Positions 1 to 9,129 of a stretch of DNA of 64,000 bases are shown here, piece by piece (positions within the stretch are counted from its first letter, which is position 1; every line of letters starts with the position of its first letter). The stretch is taken from the NCBI GenBank assembly GCA_017468395.1, contig JAFUIR010000011.1, positions 124,001-188,000 of the forward strand. Reading direction: 5' to 3'. The notes under the pieces are model-generated. The model did no database searches, was not told the DNA's origin, and saw only the letters and a list, made by a program, of their open reading frames with translations. Position numbers and translations under genes: made by a program. The DNA is from Lachnospiraceae bacterium (GTDB lineage: Bacteria > Bacillota > Clostridia > Lachnospirales > Lachnospiraceae).

Positions 1-26
1 GGTTTGGGCAGAGTCAAAATACAGGG

Positions 27-55
27 TTTAAAAAGCGAAAGCCATATGTTATAAT
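27..55 (+). promoter_or_regulatory. candidate sigma-A promoter for the VTC/DUF4956 pair
   Basis: A perfect -10 hexamer TATAAT (50-55) lies 17 bases after a weak -35 TTTAAA (27-32), about 30 bases upstream of the first start codon. The upstream flank is cut by the window edge, so other elements may be missing. Confidence 0.5.
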
Positions 56-84
56 GCAAAAAACAAAATATGAGGAGAAGCTTT

Positions 85-801
85 ATGACTGAGAAGGTGT
101 ATCGTCAGGAAGTAAAAAGCTTGCTGCCAAATACGAAGGCTTATTTGTTGGAGCAGAGAGTTGCTTCTGTGTTACAACCGGACGAGCATGCCGGGGCAGA
201 CGGAGTTTATTACATCAGAAGTATTTATTTTGACACGGAAAATGATAAGGCCTATGAGGAAAAACTGATGGGCATATCGGAACGTGAAAAATTCCGTATT
301 CGTATTTATGGTAAAGATTCCCATACCGTCCATTTGGAGCGGAAAGAAAAGAAAGAAAATTTGATTTATAAAGAAGTAATGGCTATCAGCCGGGATACGG
401 CACAGGAGTTGGTTTCGGGGAATTTCGAAGGATTGCTTTCCTATGAGCATCCGCTTGCCTCGGAGGTTTATAGCAAGGCAAAAGCGGAACTGTTAAAACC
501 TGTTGTTATCGTAGATTATAGGCGAAAAGCGTATACTTATCCCGTTGGAAATGTGAGAATTACTTTCGATTCCTGTTTGCAGTCAAGAGCGGTGGCAGGC
601 AGTATTTGGGAGCCGGGAGCCTTATATGATGTGCTGGGCCAAGAAACGATATTGGAAGTGAAATACAATCAATATCTGCCGGAACACATCAGGCAATTGG
701 TGTGCAGCGTTCCGGGGCAGAGATTGGCGTTGTCCAAATATGTATTGTGCAGAGACAATTTACAAATAAAACAAGGTGACTTTTTAGGAGGCAAGAGATG
801 A
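85..801 (+). CDS. VTC-domain (polyphosphate polymerase-like) protein
   Basis: A protein of about 238 residues consisting of a single VTC domain, the fold that in yeast Vtc4 polymerises polyphosphate from ATP. The visible basic and acidic tunnel signatures are RIRIYG, HLERKEKK, VVIVDYRRKA, TFDSCLQS and the C-terminal TILEVKYNQYLP. There is no signal peptide or membrane helix, so it acts at the cytoplasmic face. An in-frame ATG exists at 70, but the AGGAG at 73-77 lies inside that extension and is well placed for the ATG at 85, so 85 is preferred. It overlaps the downstream DUF4956 gene by 4 bases (ATGA), indicating translational coupling. Bacterial VTC proteins often neighbour DUF4956 and CotH genes, as here. 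Polymerase activity is inferred from the family and is not proven for bacterial members. Confidence 0.85.
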   Translation: MTEKVYRQEVKSLLPNTKAYLLEQRVASVLQPDEHAGADGVYYIRSIYFDTENDKAYEEKLMGISEREKFRIRIYGKDSHTVHLERKEKKENLIYKEVMAISRDTAQELVSGNFEGLLSYEHPLASEVYSKAKAELLKPVVIVDYRRKAYTYPVGNVRITFDSCLQSRAVAGSIWEPGALYDVLGQETILEVKYNQYLPEHIRQLVCSVPGQRLALSKYVLCRDNLQIKQGDFLGGKR

Positions 802-1454
802 ATTCAATTAAAACATTATTAGCAGAAAATATGCAGCAGTTGGGCATGATAGAGTCCCTTTCCATTTCTACCATGTGTGTTTCTTTTTTGGTTTCTTTGG
901 TATGTGCTATTATGATATATCAGGTGTACCGTCATTTTTATAAAGGCGTGTCCTTTTCGGAAAATTTCGGAATGTTATTAATTTTGTTGACAGTGGTAAC
1001 TACTTTTATCATTCTTTGTATTTCTTCTAACTTGGTATTGTCTCTCGGTATGGTGGGTGCGCTTTCCATTGTACGTTTCCGTGCAGCCGTAAAGGAGCCC
1101 CTGGATGTGGGATTTTTGTTCTTTGCCATAGCAGCCGGTATTACAGCGGGAGCAAGACTTTATGATGTGGCTTTGGTGGGAACCATTATCGTTTGTGTGA
1201 TTTTTGTGTTAAGTTATGTGTTTGTATCTTCCAAAAAATCTTATTTATTGGTGATTCGTTATGCAGATGAAGCAGGCGATGATGTGATGGAATGTCTGGA
1301 CGGTGTAAAAAAGAAATTCAAGTCCAAAATCAAAAACGGAGAAGTTACTGAACTTACCTACGCAGTGAGATGCGATGAGGATTTGGTAGATGACTTGAAC
1401 AAAATCCAAGGCGTAGAAAATGTGGTGCTGGTGCAGTTCACTCAGGAAGCATAA
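798..1454 (+). CDS. DUF4956 family membrane protein
   Basis: A 218-residue protein with an N-terminal membrane half: hydrophobic stretches at about residues 22-45, 60-85, 88-105 and 115-145, including the family-like segment SLGMVGALSIVRFRAAVKEP. The C-terminal half (about 150-218) is soluble and ends in a small alpha/beta ferredoxin-like fold with charged residues. It is coupled to the VTC gene by a 4-base overlap, so the two probably act together, for example as a membrane partner that exports or anchors the product of the VTC enzyme. The biochemical role of DUF4956 is unknown; the family call rests on the conserved GALSIVRFR block and the gene neighbourhood. Confidence 0.8.
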   Translation: MNSIKTLLAENMQQLGMIESLSISTMCVSFLVSLVCAIMIYQVYRHFYKGVSFSENFGMLLILLTVVTTFIILCISSNLVLSLGMVGALSIVRFRAAVKEPLDVGFLFFAIAAGITAGARLYDVALVGTIIVCVIFVLSYVFVSSKKSYLLVIRYADEAGDDVMECLDGVKKKFKSKIKNGEVTELTYAVRCDEDLVDDLNKIQGVENVVLVQFTQEA

Positions 1455-1483
1455 CTATTTGTACGTAAAAAGCGAATAATATA

Positions 1484-1545
1484 AGAAGGCTGTTGTGAAG
1501 TGGTTTTGGGATATCCAATAAACCATTTCGCAGCAGCCTTTTTAT
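1484..1545. terminator. bidirectional rho-independent terminator
   Basis: A long stem pairs AAGGCTGTTGTGAAGTGGTTT (1486-1506) with its near complement at 1520-1540. It is flanked by A-rich sequence on the left and T-rich sequence on the right, so it can end both the DUF4956 transcript and the convergent CotH transcript. Confidence 0.85.
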
Positions 1546-3848
1546 TAATTAGGTTGTATTTCTTTAAATGTGCCTGTTTCCATATCCATGGTGTAGATTC
1601 CTTCCTCTGTTCCCAAAGAAGGCACGGTAACGCTTTGGAGTTGCACTTCTCCGCTACCGTACAAGGATAGGGGTTCCCCTTCTTTTAAGTTGAAATTGAC
1701 ACAGGGTTTGCCCAGGGCTTGAGTTTCCGTGTAATTATTACAGTAGATAGTAACGGATTCGCCGCCTTTAAGAGTAATTCCCGGTAAGGACGATTTATTC
1801 CACTGGCTGTCGTCAGTCAAATAGTAACTGCTTAAGGACTTGGGAGTTGTGCCCAAATTGGTCAGTACAATGTAATCGCTGCCGATGTTGGATTTGAGAG
1901 CAGTAATATAAATTCCCGCATCCGGGTCAGGGGAAGAAACACATTCCAAAGATAATCCTTTTTCTGTAATCATGGATTTAGTCACTTCAAAGGAAGGTTC
2001 TTCGTATTTTTCACCGTTTATAAGCCAGTAATCAAAGCGATAGCCCGGTTTTGCCTGCGCGGAAATTGTGAGAGGCACTTCTTTGTAATACATTCCGCTA
2101 AAATAGGATTCATTTGTGGTAGCATAATCCAGTGAGACGTTGGCGCCTCCCGCATTTTCCAAAAGCAGTTCATAAGTAGTAAAAGGTCCGAAACTTGCAG
2201 ACAAATCTTCTGCCACATAGTATTTGCGGTTCATAAGAAAACTGCGTATATCATCCATTGCCGATGCAATGTCTTCATCGGACGTAACGTCGGGGGCACT
2301 GTCATTGTTTACCAGTAAGTTGGTGGTGGTGTAAGTGTAGCGCAGTTCCCTTGCCCGGCTTTCGTGCATTTCATCTAAAACAGCGCCGGCATATTCGTAG
2401 GAGAAATATTGATTCTGCAAGGACAACATATATCGGATGTAATACTCCTGACAGTCTTTGCGCTCCATCAGATTCCCAAAAAACGCACAAAACTTTTCTG
2501 TAGAGTTCACGCGGTCCGAGGTAGTCATGTTATCCACGGAAGCCCAGACAGCCCCATTGTGAATGTAGCCGAAAGCATAATCCAAATCGAAAAGCAGGAA
2601 ACGGAATCGGCCGTCAAACACACTGTTTTCGCAGTAGGAGCCGCCTTCGGGGGCTACATAGCGATAAATTTTGTAGTTGTTTTTTAAGGAGTCCGTATTG
2701 GAAGTGTAGTTTTGGATTGCCATATATTGCAGGAAATTTTCTACATCCATAAATTCATTTAAAGCCTTCCAATGTTCTTCCCGGGTTAAATCGCAAGTGG
2801 CAAAAAACGCCATTTTTTCGTTATAATCTTCTGTCAAAGAAATGACAGTCTCGTCAGTTTCGGTTTCGTCAAGTTCCAAGTTGTGGATAGCTCCCTCAAG
2901 GGTATACATAGTTCCTTCGTAATCCCCATAGGTCTCCCGGTAATAAGTTTCATCAAAGTTGGTAATCAGCCAGTAGGCACCGTAATAGGTGTTGTTAAGG
3001 TAAACAGCAATGGGTATTGAACTGGGCGCATCGGGAAAGCCTGCATCCAGACTTAAACGGGAGGCCAACTCGCTACGGATAAAGGCAAAGCCGTTATCGT
3101 TGCCGCTGTTGCGGACAATGAGCCGTTTGTGCTCCGGGATAATGGTATTTTCATGGGAATACTGATTCTTAAAAATGGCATATTCAAAGTCGTTCTGTTC
3201 ATCGTATTCAGAGCGTGCCAAGAGGCGGAAAGAGACTTGGTTTTTCGCTCTGGAATACTTGCCGTGGATTCGAAGGCCGCAGTTTTGGGACAAAAGCACA
3301 TTGCCTCCTTCATCAAAAAGAGTCATGAAGACTTCTTCCTCATATTCACGTCCCACCATGATATATTTGTGGTCCAAGTATAAAAGCCCCTCTTCCTCGC
3401 TCCAAAAGAATTCTTCGGGGGCGGTAAGTGACAGGACTGCCACGTCAAATCTTTCTTTTACGCTGTCTCCGGTAATAAAAGTGCGGTTTTGGATATTAGA
3501 AGTAGTGCCATCCTCAAAGTATGCGAGCATTCTTACGGTAACAACGGTTTCAGTTTCTTCCAATGTAATATAAATACCATCGCTGTACAGTTGCGCCACA
3601 GGATTTTCCCGGGAAGGGTCACTGCCATCCAGTGTGTAATAAACTTCGGTAATTGTGTCACCGGTAATTTCAAGTATTACCGGTTCCGCATAAAAACCAC
3701 TGTCGTGAGAGATGGTAAATGTATTATTTAAAGTGTCCGGCTCTTCCTGTTTTTGGGACGGTTCTTTTGTAGCGAGAGCAAAAATTCCCAGACAGGAAAG
3801 AAGGAGCAGACCCATAAGACATTTTTGAGTAATTGTCAATTTCTTCAT
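1545..3848 (-). CDS. CotH-like surface kinase with lamin-tail and chitobiase-like domains
   Basis: A 767-residue multi-domain extracellular protein. An N-terminal signal or anchor helix (about 9-26) is followed by a chitobiase C-terminal-like beta domain (about 45-125, containing YYTLDGSDPS). The CotH kinase-like domain (about 135-520) shows LRIHGKYSR, LIVRNSGND and the Mg-binding FLLFDLDYAFG. A repeat-like domain with the GYRFDYW motif (about 575-640) and a lamin-tail domain (about 650-740) follow. CotH proteins of Bacillus spores are atypical protein kinases that phosphorylate coat proteins; secreted CotH-like proteins of gut Clostridia have unknown targets. It sits convergent to VTC-DUF4956, a recurrent grouping. 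No sortase motif or C-terminal membrane helix was seen. Confidence 0.82.
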   Translation of the reverse strand: MKKLTITQKCLMGLLLLSCLGIFALATKEPSQKQEEPDTLNNTFTISHDSGFYAEPVILEITGDTITEVYYTLDGSDPSRENPVAQLYSDGIYITLEETETVVTVRMLAYFEDGTTSNIQNRTFITGDSVKERFDVAVLSLTAPEEFFWSEEEGLLYLDHKYIMVGREYEEEVFMTLFDEGGNVLLSQNCGLRIHGKYSRAKNQVSFRLLARSEYDEQNDFEYAIFKNQYSHENTIIPEHKRLIVRNSGNDNGFAFIRSELASRLSLDAGFPDAPSSIPIAVYLNNTYYGAYWLITNFDETYYRETYGDYEGTMYTLEGAIHNLELDETETDETVISLTEDYNEKMAFFATCDLTREEHWKALNEFMDVENFLQYMAIQNYTSNTDSLKNNYKIYRYVAPEGGSYCENSVFDGRFRFLLFDLDYAFGYIHNGAVWASVDNMTTSDRVNSTEKFCAFFGNLMERKDCQEYYIRYMLSLQNQYFSYEYAGAVLDEMHESRARELRYTYTTTNLLVNNDSAPDVTSDEDIASAMDDIRSFLMNRKYYVAEDLSASFGPFTTYELLLENAGGANVSLDYATTNESYFSGMYYKEVPLTISAQAKPGYRFDYWLINGEKYEEPSFEVTKSMITEKGLSLECVSSPDPDAGIYITALKSNIGSDYIVLTNLGTTPKSLSSYYLTDDSQWNKSSLPGITLKGGESVTIYCNNYTETQALGKPCVNFNLKEGEPLSLYGSGEVQLQSVTVPSLGTEEGIYTMDMETGTFKEIQPN

Positions 3849-3882
3849 GTTATTTTCCAGAAAAACTCCCTATTTTTTTGGT

Positions 3883-3912
3883 ATTGTAACATACCTTACA
3901 TTTGCCGTGCAA
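3883..3912 (-). promoter_or_regulatory. candidate promoter of the cotH-like gene
   Basis: Read on the minus strand, TTGCAC (3912-3907), an 18-base spacer and TACAAT (3888-3883) lie about 35 bases before the start codon. Confidence 0.45.
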
Positions 3913-3946
3913 CAAGACCGGGGCAAAAACGAAGAAAAAATAGTTC

Positions 3947-3975
3947 TTGACAAGTGATATTTTATATTCTAAGAT
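3947..3975 (+). promoter_or_regulatory. sigma-A promoter of the proS T-box transcript
   Basis: A consensus -35 TTGACA (3947-3952), a 17-base spacer and TAAGAT (3970-3975) stand just ahead of the T-box leader, so transcription would begin near 3982. Confidence 0.8.
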
Positions 3976-3981
3976 ACAAAA

Positions 3982-4254
3982 AAATAGGCGTGGAAGAGGA
4001 ATAGTAAGATTGCCCTACATCCCAGAGAGAGAGCCGAAGGAAACATTTTGAAAAGTAAGGAAGTTTCCGGTTGCTGAGAGGCTTTTATGGAAAACAGTCC
4101 GAACCTACCTTGGAGCCCTGTATGAAAATACAGCGTAGCACCGGCGTTAACGGTATGAGAAGCAGGATGTGCCTTTGTGGCGCATTAAAAAGGGTGGTAC
4201 CGCCGAATATTCGGTCCCTTGAAGTCAGATATGATTTCAAGGGGCTTTTTTAGT
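3982..4254 (+). ncRNA. T-box leader (tRNA-Pro sensing) of proS
   Basis: A T-box riboswitch of about 270 bases. The T-box sequence AGGGTGGTACCGCCG is at 4191-4205, followed by a terminator hairpin (CCCTTGAAGTC with GATTTCAAGGGG, 4216-4244) and a T-run. Upstream stem I shows the loop-E AGTA near 4002 and distal-loop signatures (CAGAGAG, GCTGAGAGGC). The right side of the specifier loop reads GAA-CCT-A, putting a CCT proline codon at 4104-4106, consistent with the ProRS gene downstream. Uncharged tRNA-Pro would pair with CCT and with the antiterminator bulge to allow read-through. The lack of a large coding gene between 3849 and 4295 is explained by this leader and the two promoters. Confidence 0.93.
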
Positions 4255-4295
4255 ACTTTGAAATCAGACCAAAAAGAGAAAGGGAGAGAAAGAAA

Positions 4296-5729
4296 ATGGC
4301 AGAGAAGAAATTAGTGGAAGCAATTACCTCCATGGAGGAAGATTTTGCCCAGTGGTATACGGACGTGGTGAAAAAAGCAGAACTCATCGACTATACCAGC
4401 GTAAAGGGTTGTATGGTTATCAAGCCTGCAGGTTATGCGATTTGGGAGCTTATTCAGAAACAACTTGATGACAGATTTAAAGAGACAGGGGTAGAAAATG
4501 TATACCTGCCCATGTTCATTCCTGAGAGTCTGCTCCAGAAAGAAAAAGACCATGTGGAAGGTTTTGCGCCGGAAGTAGCATGGGTCACACATGGCGGTCT
4601 GCAGCCTTTGCAGGAGAGACTTTGTGTAAGACCTACTTCCGAGACTTTATTCTGTGATTTTTATAAAAATGATATCCAGTCTTACCGTGATTTGCCCAAG
4701 GTTTATAACCAGTGGTGCTCTGTGGTGCGTTGGGAAAAAGAAACAAGACCCTTCCTTCGTTCCAGAGAATTTTTGTGGCAGGAAGGTCACACCGCCCATG
4801 CTACAGCGCAGGACGCTGAGGCACGTACCATTCAGATGCTGAATGTTTATGCGAAGTTCTTGGAAGAAGTGCTTGCGATTCCTGTTGTAAAGGGTCAGAA
4901 GACCGAAAAAGAAAAATTTGCAGGTGCGGTAGCAACCTATACTATTGAAGCCCTGATGCATGACGGTAAAGCTTTGCAGTCCGGTACAAGCCACAATTTT
5001 GGCAGCGGTTTCGCAGAAGCTTTCGGCATCCAGTTTACAGATAAAGACAATACTTTGAAGTATGTTCATCAGACATCCTGGGGTATGACAACCCGTTTGA
5101 TTGGCGCTATTATCATGGTTCACGGCGATAATTCCGGTCTGGTACTTCCTCCCAAGGTGGCACCTACCCAGCTTATGATTGTGCCCATCATGCAGAAAAA
5201 AGAAGGCGTGCTTGATAAAGCTTATGAACTTCGTGATACCTTGAAGAAAAGTTTCCGCGTAAAAGTGGATGACACAGATAAGACTCCCGGCTGGAAGTTT
5301 GCAGAAGCAGAGATGAGAGGATATCCTCTTCGTCTGGAAATCGGTCCTAAGGACATTGAAGCAGGTAAGTGCGTACTTTGCCGCCGTGACAACGGAGAAA
5401 AAATAGAAGTTGCTTTGGATGAAGTGGAAGCAAAAGTGGGCGAACTTTTGGAGACTATCCAGAAAGAAATGCTGGAGAGAGCAAGAGCCCACAGAGAAGA
5501 GCACACTTACGAAGCAACCACCATGGAAGAATTTGAAAATCTTTTCAATACCAAGTCCGGTTTTGTAAAGGCAATGTGGTGCGAAGACCAGGCCTGCGAG
5601 GATTTGATTAAAGAAAAACTTAGTGTTACAAGCCGTTGTATGCCTTTTGAACAGCAGAATCTGTCCGACAAATGCGTATGTTGCGGAAAACCTGCCAAAA
5701 AGATGGTGTACTGGGGCAAAGCATACTAA
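4296..5729 (+). CDS. proS: prolyl-tRNA synthetase (archaeal/eukaryotic-type)
   Basis: A 477-residue class II synthetase charging tRNA-Pro with proline. It is of the shorter archaeal/eukaryotic-like type that lacks the bacterial editing insertion between motifs 2 and 3. Motif 2 is visible in [20 protein letters not shown] (near 145-165), motif 3 around [15 protein letters not shown] (near 275-290), the anticodon-binding domain after about 290, and the type-specific C-terminal zinc-like cysteines ([18 protein letters not shown]) ending in the usual WGKAY. The GGGAGAG ribosome binding site precedes the ATG. It is under the proline T-box. Only 26 bases and no terminator separate it from the following esterase, so read-through into that gene is likely. 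Confidence 0.96.
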   Translation: MAEKKLVEAITSMEEDFAQWYTDVVKKAELIDYTSVKGCMVIKPAGYAIWELIQKQLDDRFKETGVENVYLPMFIPESLLQKEKDHVEGFAPEVAWVTHGGLQPLQERLCVRPTSETLFCDFYKNDIQSYRDLPKVYNQWCSVVRWEKETRPFLRSREFLWQEGHTAHATAQDAEARTIQMLNVYAKFLEEVLAIPVVKGQKTEKEKFAGAVATYTIEALMHDGKALQSGTSHNFGSGFAEAFGIQFTDKDNTLKYVHQTSWGMTTRLIGAIIMVHGDNSGLVLPPKVAPTQLMIVPIMQKKEGVLDKAYELRDTLKKSFRVKVDDTDKTPGWKFAEAEMRGYPLRLEIGPKDIEAGKCVLCRRDNGEKIEVALDEVEAKVGELLETIQKEMLERARAHREEHTYEATTMEEFENLFNTKSGFVKAMWCEDQACEDLIKEKLSVTSRCMPFEQQNLSDKCVCCGKPAKKMVYWGKAY

Positions 5730-5755
5730 TTAACAGATGGTGAGGAATATCACAC

Positions 5756-6565
5756 ATGATTTATAAAGAGATACCTATTAAAGTTGAGGGTTCACAGCCG
5801 GGTGCGAAACTGATTGCTTACATTCAGAAATATTCTGAGGGCATGTTTGTGCAGGAGCGCCCTATGGTAATTTTGTGTCCCGGCGGCGGCTACAATCATC
5901 TTTCTGACCGTGAGGCGGAAAGTGTGGCGCTTCGTTTTTTGGCCATGGGTTGTCATGCGGCGGTACTGGAATATTCGGTGCTTCCTGCAAAGTTCCCGAC
6001 ACAGGTGTCAGAACTTGCTATGGCGGTAAAAATTGTCCGTGAGCATGCCAAAGAGTGGCATGTGATGGAAAATAAAATTGTGGTGCAAGGCTGTTCCGCA
6101 GGTGGTCATTTGGCGGCCAGTCTGGGCATGTTTTGGACGAAAAACTGGTTATGGGAAACAGTAGGCGCCCAAAATGCAGGAGAGATTCGTCCTAATGGTA
6201 TGATTTTGTGCTATCCGGTCATTTCTTCCGGAAAATTTGCCCATCAGGGTTCTTTTGATGTGTTGGCAGGGGATGATGAGCAGTTGCGCCAGATCTTGTC
6301 TTTGGAAAACCAGGTAAACGAAAATACCCCAAAGGCTTTTATATGGCACACTTTTACGGATGAAACCGTCCCTGTGGAAAATTCCCTGTTTTTGGTCAGT
6401 GCACTGCGCAAATACAGCATACCCACAGAATTTCATCTTTACCCCAAGGGGCAACACGGACTGGCTCTGGCAACGAAACAGACAGCGTCCGGTGACGGCA
6501 AGTATGTGCAGGAAGAGTGCAGCACATGGATTGAACTGGCCAAAGTTTGGCTGGAGGAGTTATAA
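5756..6565 (+). CDS. alpha/beta hydrolase, BD-FAE/acetyl-esterase type
   Basis: A 269-residue cytoplasmic alpha/beta hydrolase without a signal peptide. The oxyanion motif CPGGGYNHLSDRE (about 41-53) and the nucleophile elbow GCSAGGH (about 116-122) are clear, with a late acid near DETVPVENS and the histidine in PKGQHGLAL (about 227-235). Family members deacylate acetylated sugars or other short acyl esters. It is a paralogue of the esterase at 18476-19297, with extended identity around the catalytic motifs and PVENS. Its position after proS looks accidental; by similarity it belongs with the glycan locus that starts just downstream. Substrate is inferred. Confidence 0.85.
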   Translation: MIYKEIPIKVEGSQPGAKLIAYIQKYSEGMFVQERPMVILCPGGGYNHLSDREAESVALRFLAMGCHAAVLEYSVLPAKFPTQVSELAMAVKIVREHAKEWHVMENKIVVQGCSAGGHLAASLGMFWTKNWLWETVGAQNAGEIRPNGMILCYPVISSGKFAHQGSFDVLAGDDEQLRQILSLENQVNENTPKAFIWHTFTDETVPVENSLFLVSALRKYSIPTEFHLYPKGQHGLALATKQTASGDGKYVQEECSTWIELAKVWLEEL

Positions 6566-6590
6566 CTAAAAAATAAAAGGTAATTGAGAT

Positions 6591-6626
6591 AGAAAAAAAG
6601 CAGTAGAAATCCTACTGTTTTTTTTC
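6591..6626 (+). terminator. terminator after the proS-esterase unit
   Basis: The stem CAGTAG (6601-6606) with CTACTG (6612-6617), extended by A-run/T-run pairing and followed by eight Ts, forms an intrinsic terminator. Confidence 0.85.
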
Positions 6627-6669
6627 TATACTAGAGACATACATGTAGAAATGTAAGTTTTGCTTACAA
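6627..6669 (+). promoter_or_regulatory. candidate -10 and operator-like inverted repeat upstream of the GH31 gene
   Basis: TATACT (6627-6632) could be a -10 element, although no good -35 is present, suggesting dependence on an activator. Just downstream, TGTAAG (6652-6657), TTTTG and CTTACA (6663-6668) form an inverted repeat that could be an operator or a leader hairpin. Confidence 0.35.
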
Positions 6670-6692
6670 TGATATAAACGGAGGGTACAATT

Positions 6693-9032
6693 ATGATATT
6701 CGGTAACGGATGCTGGTTGCAAAAAGAAGGTTGCGGTTGTTTTTCCCCGCAGGAGATTTATTTTGTAAAAGTTGAGGAAACAAAAGTAACACTTTGTCTT
6801 CCGACCACGCATATTACAAGCCGTGGTGCTACCTTGGGCGGAATCAATCTGACCATGGTGATTACTTCCCCTGCTCCCGAAGTACTTCGCGTGCGCACTT
6901 ACCACCATATGGGTGCTTTGAAAAAAGGTCCCGAATTTGAATTGGAGCAGACAGAGCAGCTTCCCCTGACAGTACAGGAAAACGAAGATACCCTGACAGT
7001 ACAGAATGGTTCTTTGTGCCTGGAAATGAACAAAAAACAGTGGTCCATGACCTATAAGAGAAATGGTGAAGTGATTACCAAATCCGCAGCAAAAGATTTG
7101 GCTTGCATGAAGACGGATTGGAAGGGTGATTACTATGATAAAGGCGATGGCGTAAATACATATATGCGTCAGCAGTTGTCCATGAGCGTGGGTGAGTTGA
7201 TTTACGGTATGGGCGAGAGATTTTCTGCCTTTGTAAAGAACGGACAGAGTGTGGATATCTGGAACGAAGACGGCGGTACCAGCACCAATCAGTCCTATAA
7301 AAACATTCCTTTCTATATTTCCAATAAAGGTTATGGTGTGTTTGTAAACCATGCGGAAAATGTGTCCTTTGAAGTGGGTACGGAACAGGTTTCAAAGGTA
7401 GAATTTTCTGTGGAAGGCGGTTATATGGATTACTATCTGTTTAACGGTCCTACCATGAAGGAAGTTCTGACCCGTTATACAGATTTGACAGGCAAGCCTT
7501 CCCTGCCTGCTCCTTGGACTTTCGGACTGTGGCTTTCCACATCCTTTACAACCAATTATGACGAGCAGACGGTTATGAGTTTTATCGATGGTATGTTAGA
7601 CCGCGGTATTCCTCTTAGAACCTTCCATTTTGACTGTTTCTGGATGAAAGAATTCCATTGGACAGATTTTGAATGGGACAGCAGAGTTTTCCCTGATCCG
7701 GAAGGAATGCTTAAGAGAATTAAAGATAAAGGCCTGAATATTTGTGTGTGGATTAACTCTTACATCGGTCAGGAAGCATCTACTTTTGCGGAAGGAATGG
7801 AAAAGGGATATTTTGTAAAACGTCCAAACGGCGATGTATGGCAATGGGATATGTGGCAGCCCGGCATGGCATTGGTTGACTTTACAAACCCTGAGGCATG
7901 CAAGTGGTATAAGGCTCATTTGGCGAGACTTCTTGATATGGGTGTAGACTGCTTTAAAACAGACTTTGGTGAGAGAATTCCCACGGAAGATGTGGTTTAT
8001 TTTGATGGCTCTGACCCTAAGAAGATGCATAACTATTATACTTATCTTTACAATAAGACTGTTTATGAAGTGTTGGAAGAAAAGCGCGGCAAAGGGGAAG
8101 CGGTTCTCTTTGCACGTTCCGCTACCGCAGGGGGTCAGAAATTCCCTGTACACTGGGGCGGTGACTGCTGGTCAGACTATGTTTCCATGGAACAGAGTTT
8201 GCGTGGCGGTCTGTCTCTGCTGATGTCCGGTTTCGGCTATTGGGCACATGATATCGGCGGATTTGAGAATACTTCCACAGCAGATGTTTACAAACGCTGG
8301 GTTGCCTTTGGACTCTTGTCTTCCCACAGCCGTCTCCACGGCAGTACTTCTTACCGTGTGCCTTGGGTGTACGATGAAGAAGCAGTAGATGTGGTACGTT
8401 TCTTTACTAAATTGAAAGCAAGATTAATGCCTTATTTGTTTGAAACGGCAATTTATACAAACAGAACCGGTATCCCTACCATGCGCAGTATGGTAATCGA
8501 ATTCACAGAGGATAAGACTTGTGGATTCGTGGATAAACAGTATATGCTTGGTGATAGTTTGCTGGTGGCACCTATCTTCAATGAAGACAGCATGGCAGAA
8601 TATTATCTGCCTGTAGGAACATGGACCAACTTCTTTACGGGAGAAAAGGTAGAAGGCGGTAAGTGGATTACTGAGAAACATGATTACTTAAGTATTCCTC
8701 TTATGGTAAAAGAAGGTTCCATTGTGCCTTTGGGCATGCGGGATGATGCACCGGATTATGATTATGCGGACGGCGTGGAACTTCGCGTTTATGAACTGCA
8801 AAATGACAAGACTGTCATGAAATCCGTGTATAACATGCAACAGGAAGAAGATTTGAAAATTACGGCTGTTAAACTTAATAACACAATTACTATGGATGTG
8901 CAGACAGCAAAAGCATACACAATTCGATTGGTAAATGTGACAGGGGTGTCAGCGGAAGGCGCAACCATTTGCGTAGAAGGAAATGATACAATTCTTGTTC
9001 CTACAGCCAACCATATTGTGGTACAATTATAA
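6693..9032 (+). CDS. yicI: GH31 alpha-xylosidase (YicI-type)
   Basis: A 779-residue cytoplasmic retaining glycosidase that removes alpha-linked xylose, typically from xyloglucan oligosaccharides (isoprimeverose units). An N-terminal beta-sandwich (about 1-250) precedes the (beta/alpha)8 barrel. The nucleophile is Asp424 in FKTDFGERIP and the acid/base is Asp491 in HWGGDCWSD, a spacing close to that of E. coli YicI. The segment before the nucleophile (MWQPGMALVDFTNP) is also characteristic. C-terminal beta domains follow. There is no signal peptide, so it acts on imported oligosaccharides. A GGAGGG ribosome binding site precedes the ATG. GH31 includes alpha-glucosidases too, but the YicI-like motifs favour xylosidase activity. 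Its neighbours are a sensor kinase, importer and GH5 enzyme. Confidence 0.88.
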   Translation: MIFGNGCWLQKEGCGCFSPQEIYFVKVEETKVTLCLPTTHITSRGATLGGINLTMVITSPAPEVLRVRTYHHMGALKKGPEFELEQTEQLPLTVQENEDTLTVQNGSLCLEMNKKQWSMTYKRNGEVITKSAAKDLACMKTDWKGDYYDKGDGVNTYMRQQLSMSVGELIYGMGERFSAFVKNGQSVDIWNEDGGTSTNQSYKNIPFYISNKGYGVFVNHAENVSFEVGTEQVSKVEFSVEGGYMDYYLFNGPTMKEVLTRYTDLTGKPSLPAPWTFGLWLSTSFTTNYDEQTVMSFIDGMLDRGIPLRTFHFDCFWMKEFHWTDFEWDSRVFPDPEGMLKRIKDKGLNICVWINSYIGQEASTFAEGMEKGYFVKRPNGDVWQWDMWQPGMALVDFTNPEACKWYKAHLARLLDMGVDCFKTDFGERIPTEDVVYFDGSDPKKMHNYYTYLYNKTVYEVLEEKRGKGEAVLFARSATAGGQKFPVHWGGDCWSDYVSMEQSLRGGLSLLMSGFGYWAHDIGGFENTSTADVYKRWVAFGLLSSHSRLHGSTSYRVPWVYDEEAVDVVRFFTKLKARLMPYLFETAIYTNRTGIPTMRSMVIEFTEDKTCGFVDKQYMLGDSLLVAPIFNEDSMAEYYLPVGTWTNFFTGEKVEGGKWITEKHDYLSIPLMVKEGSIVPLGMRDDAPDYDYADGVELRVYELQNDKTVMKSVYNMQQEEDLKITAVKLNNTITMDVQTAKAYTIRLVNVTGVSAEGATICVEGNDTILVPTANHIVVQL

Positions 9033-9050
9033 TAATCAAAGCATAAGGAA

Positions 9051-9080
9051 TGAGCAGGGTTTTGAAGTAAGCCCTGCTCA
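9051..9080 (+). terminator. hairpin between the GH31 and sensor kinase genes
   Basis: TGAGCAGGG (9051-9059) pairs perfectly with CCCTGCTCA (9072-9080). No T-run follows, so it is more likely a processing or attenuating hairpin than a full terminator; the kinase may be partly co-transcribed. Confidence 0.6.
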
Positions 9081-9129
9081 TCCGTAGATTATAGAGAAAG
9101 CCAAGGCGTCAGGGAACCGGAGACAACCA

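Noticed and set aside
4071-4253. Possible small gene of 60 codons inside the proS leader
   Set aside because: It lies wholly inside a T-box riboswitch with a terminator, and has no ribosome binding site.
4647-5504. Open frame of 285 codons antisense to proS
   Set aside because: Low-complexity Phe/His/Cys composition with no family resemblance; it is fully covered by proS.
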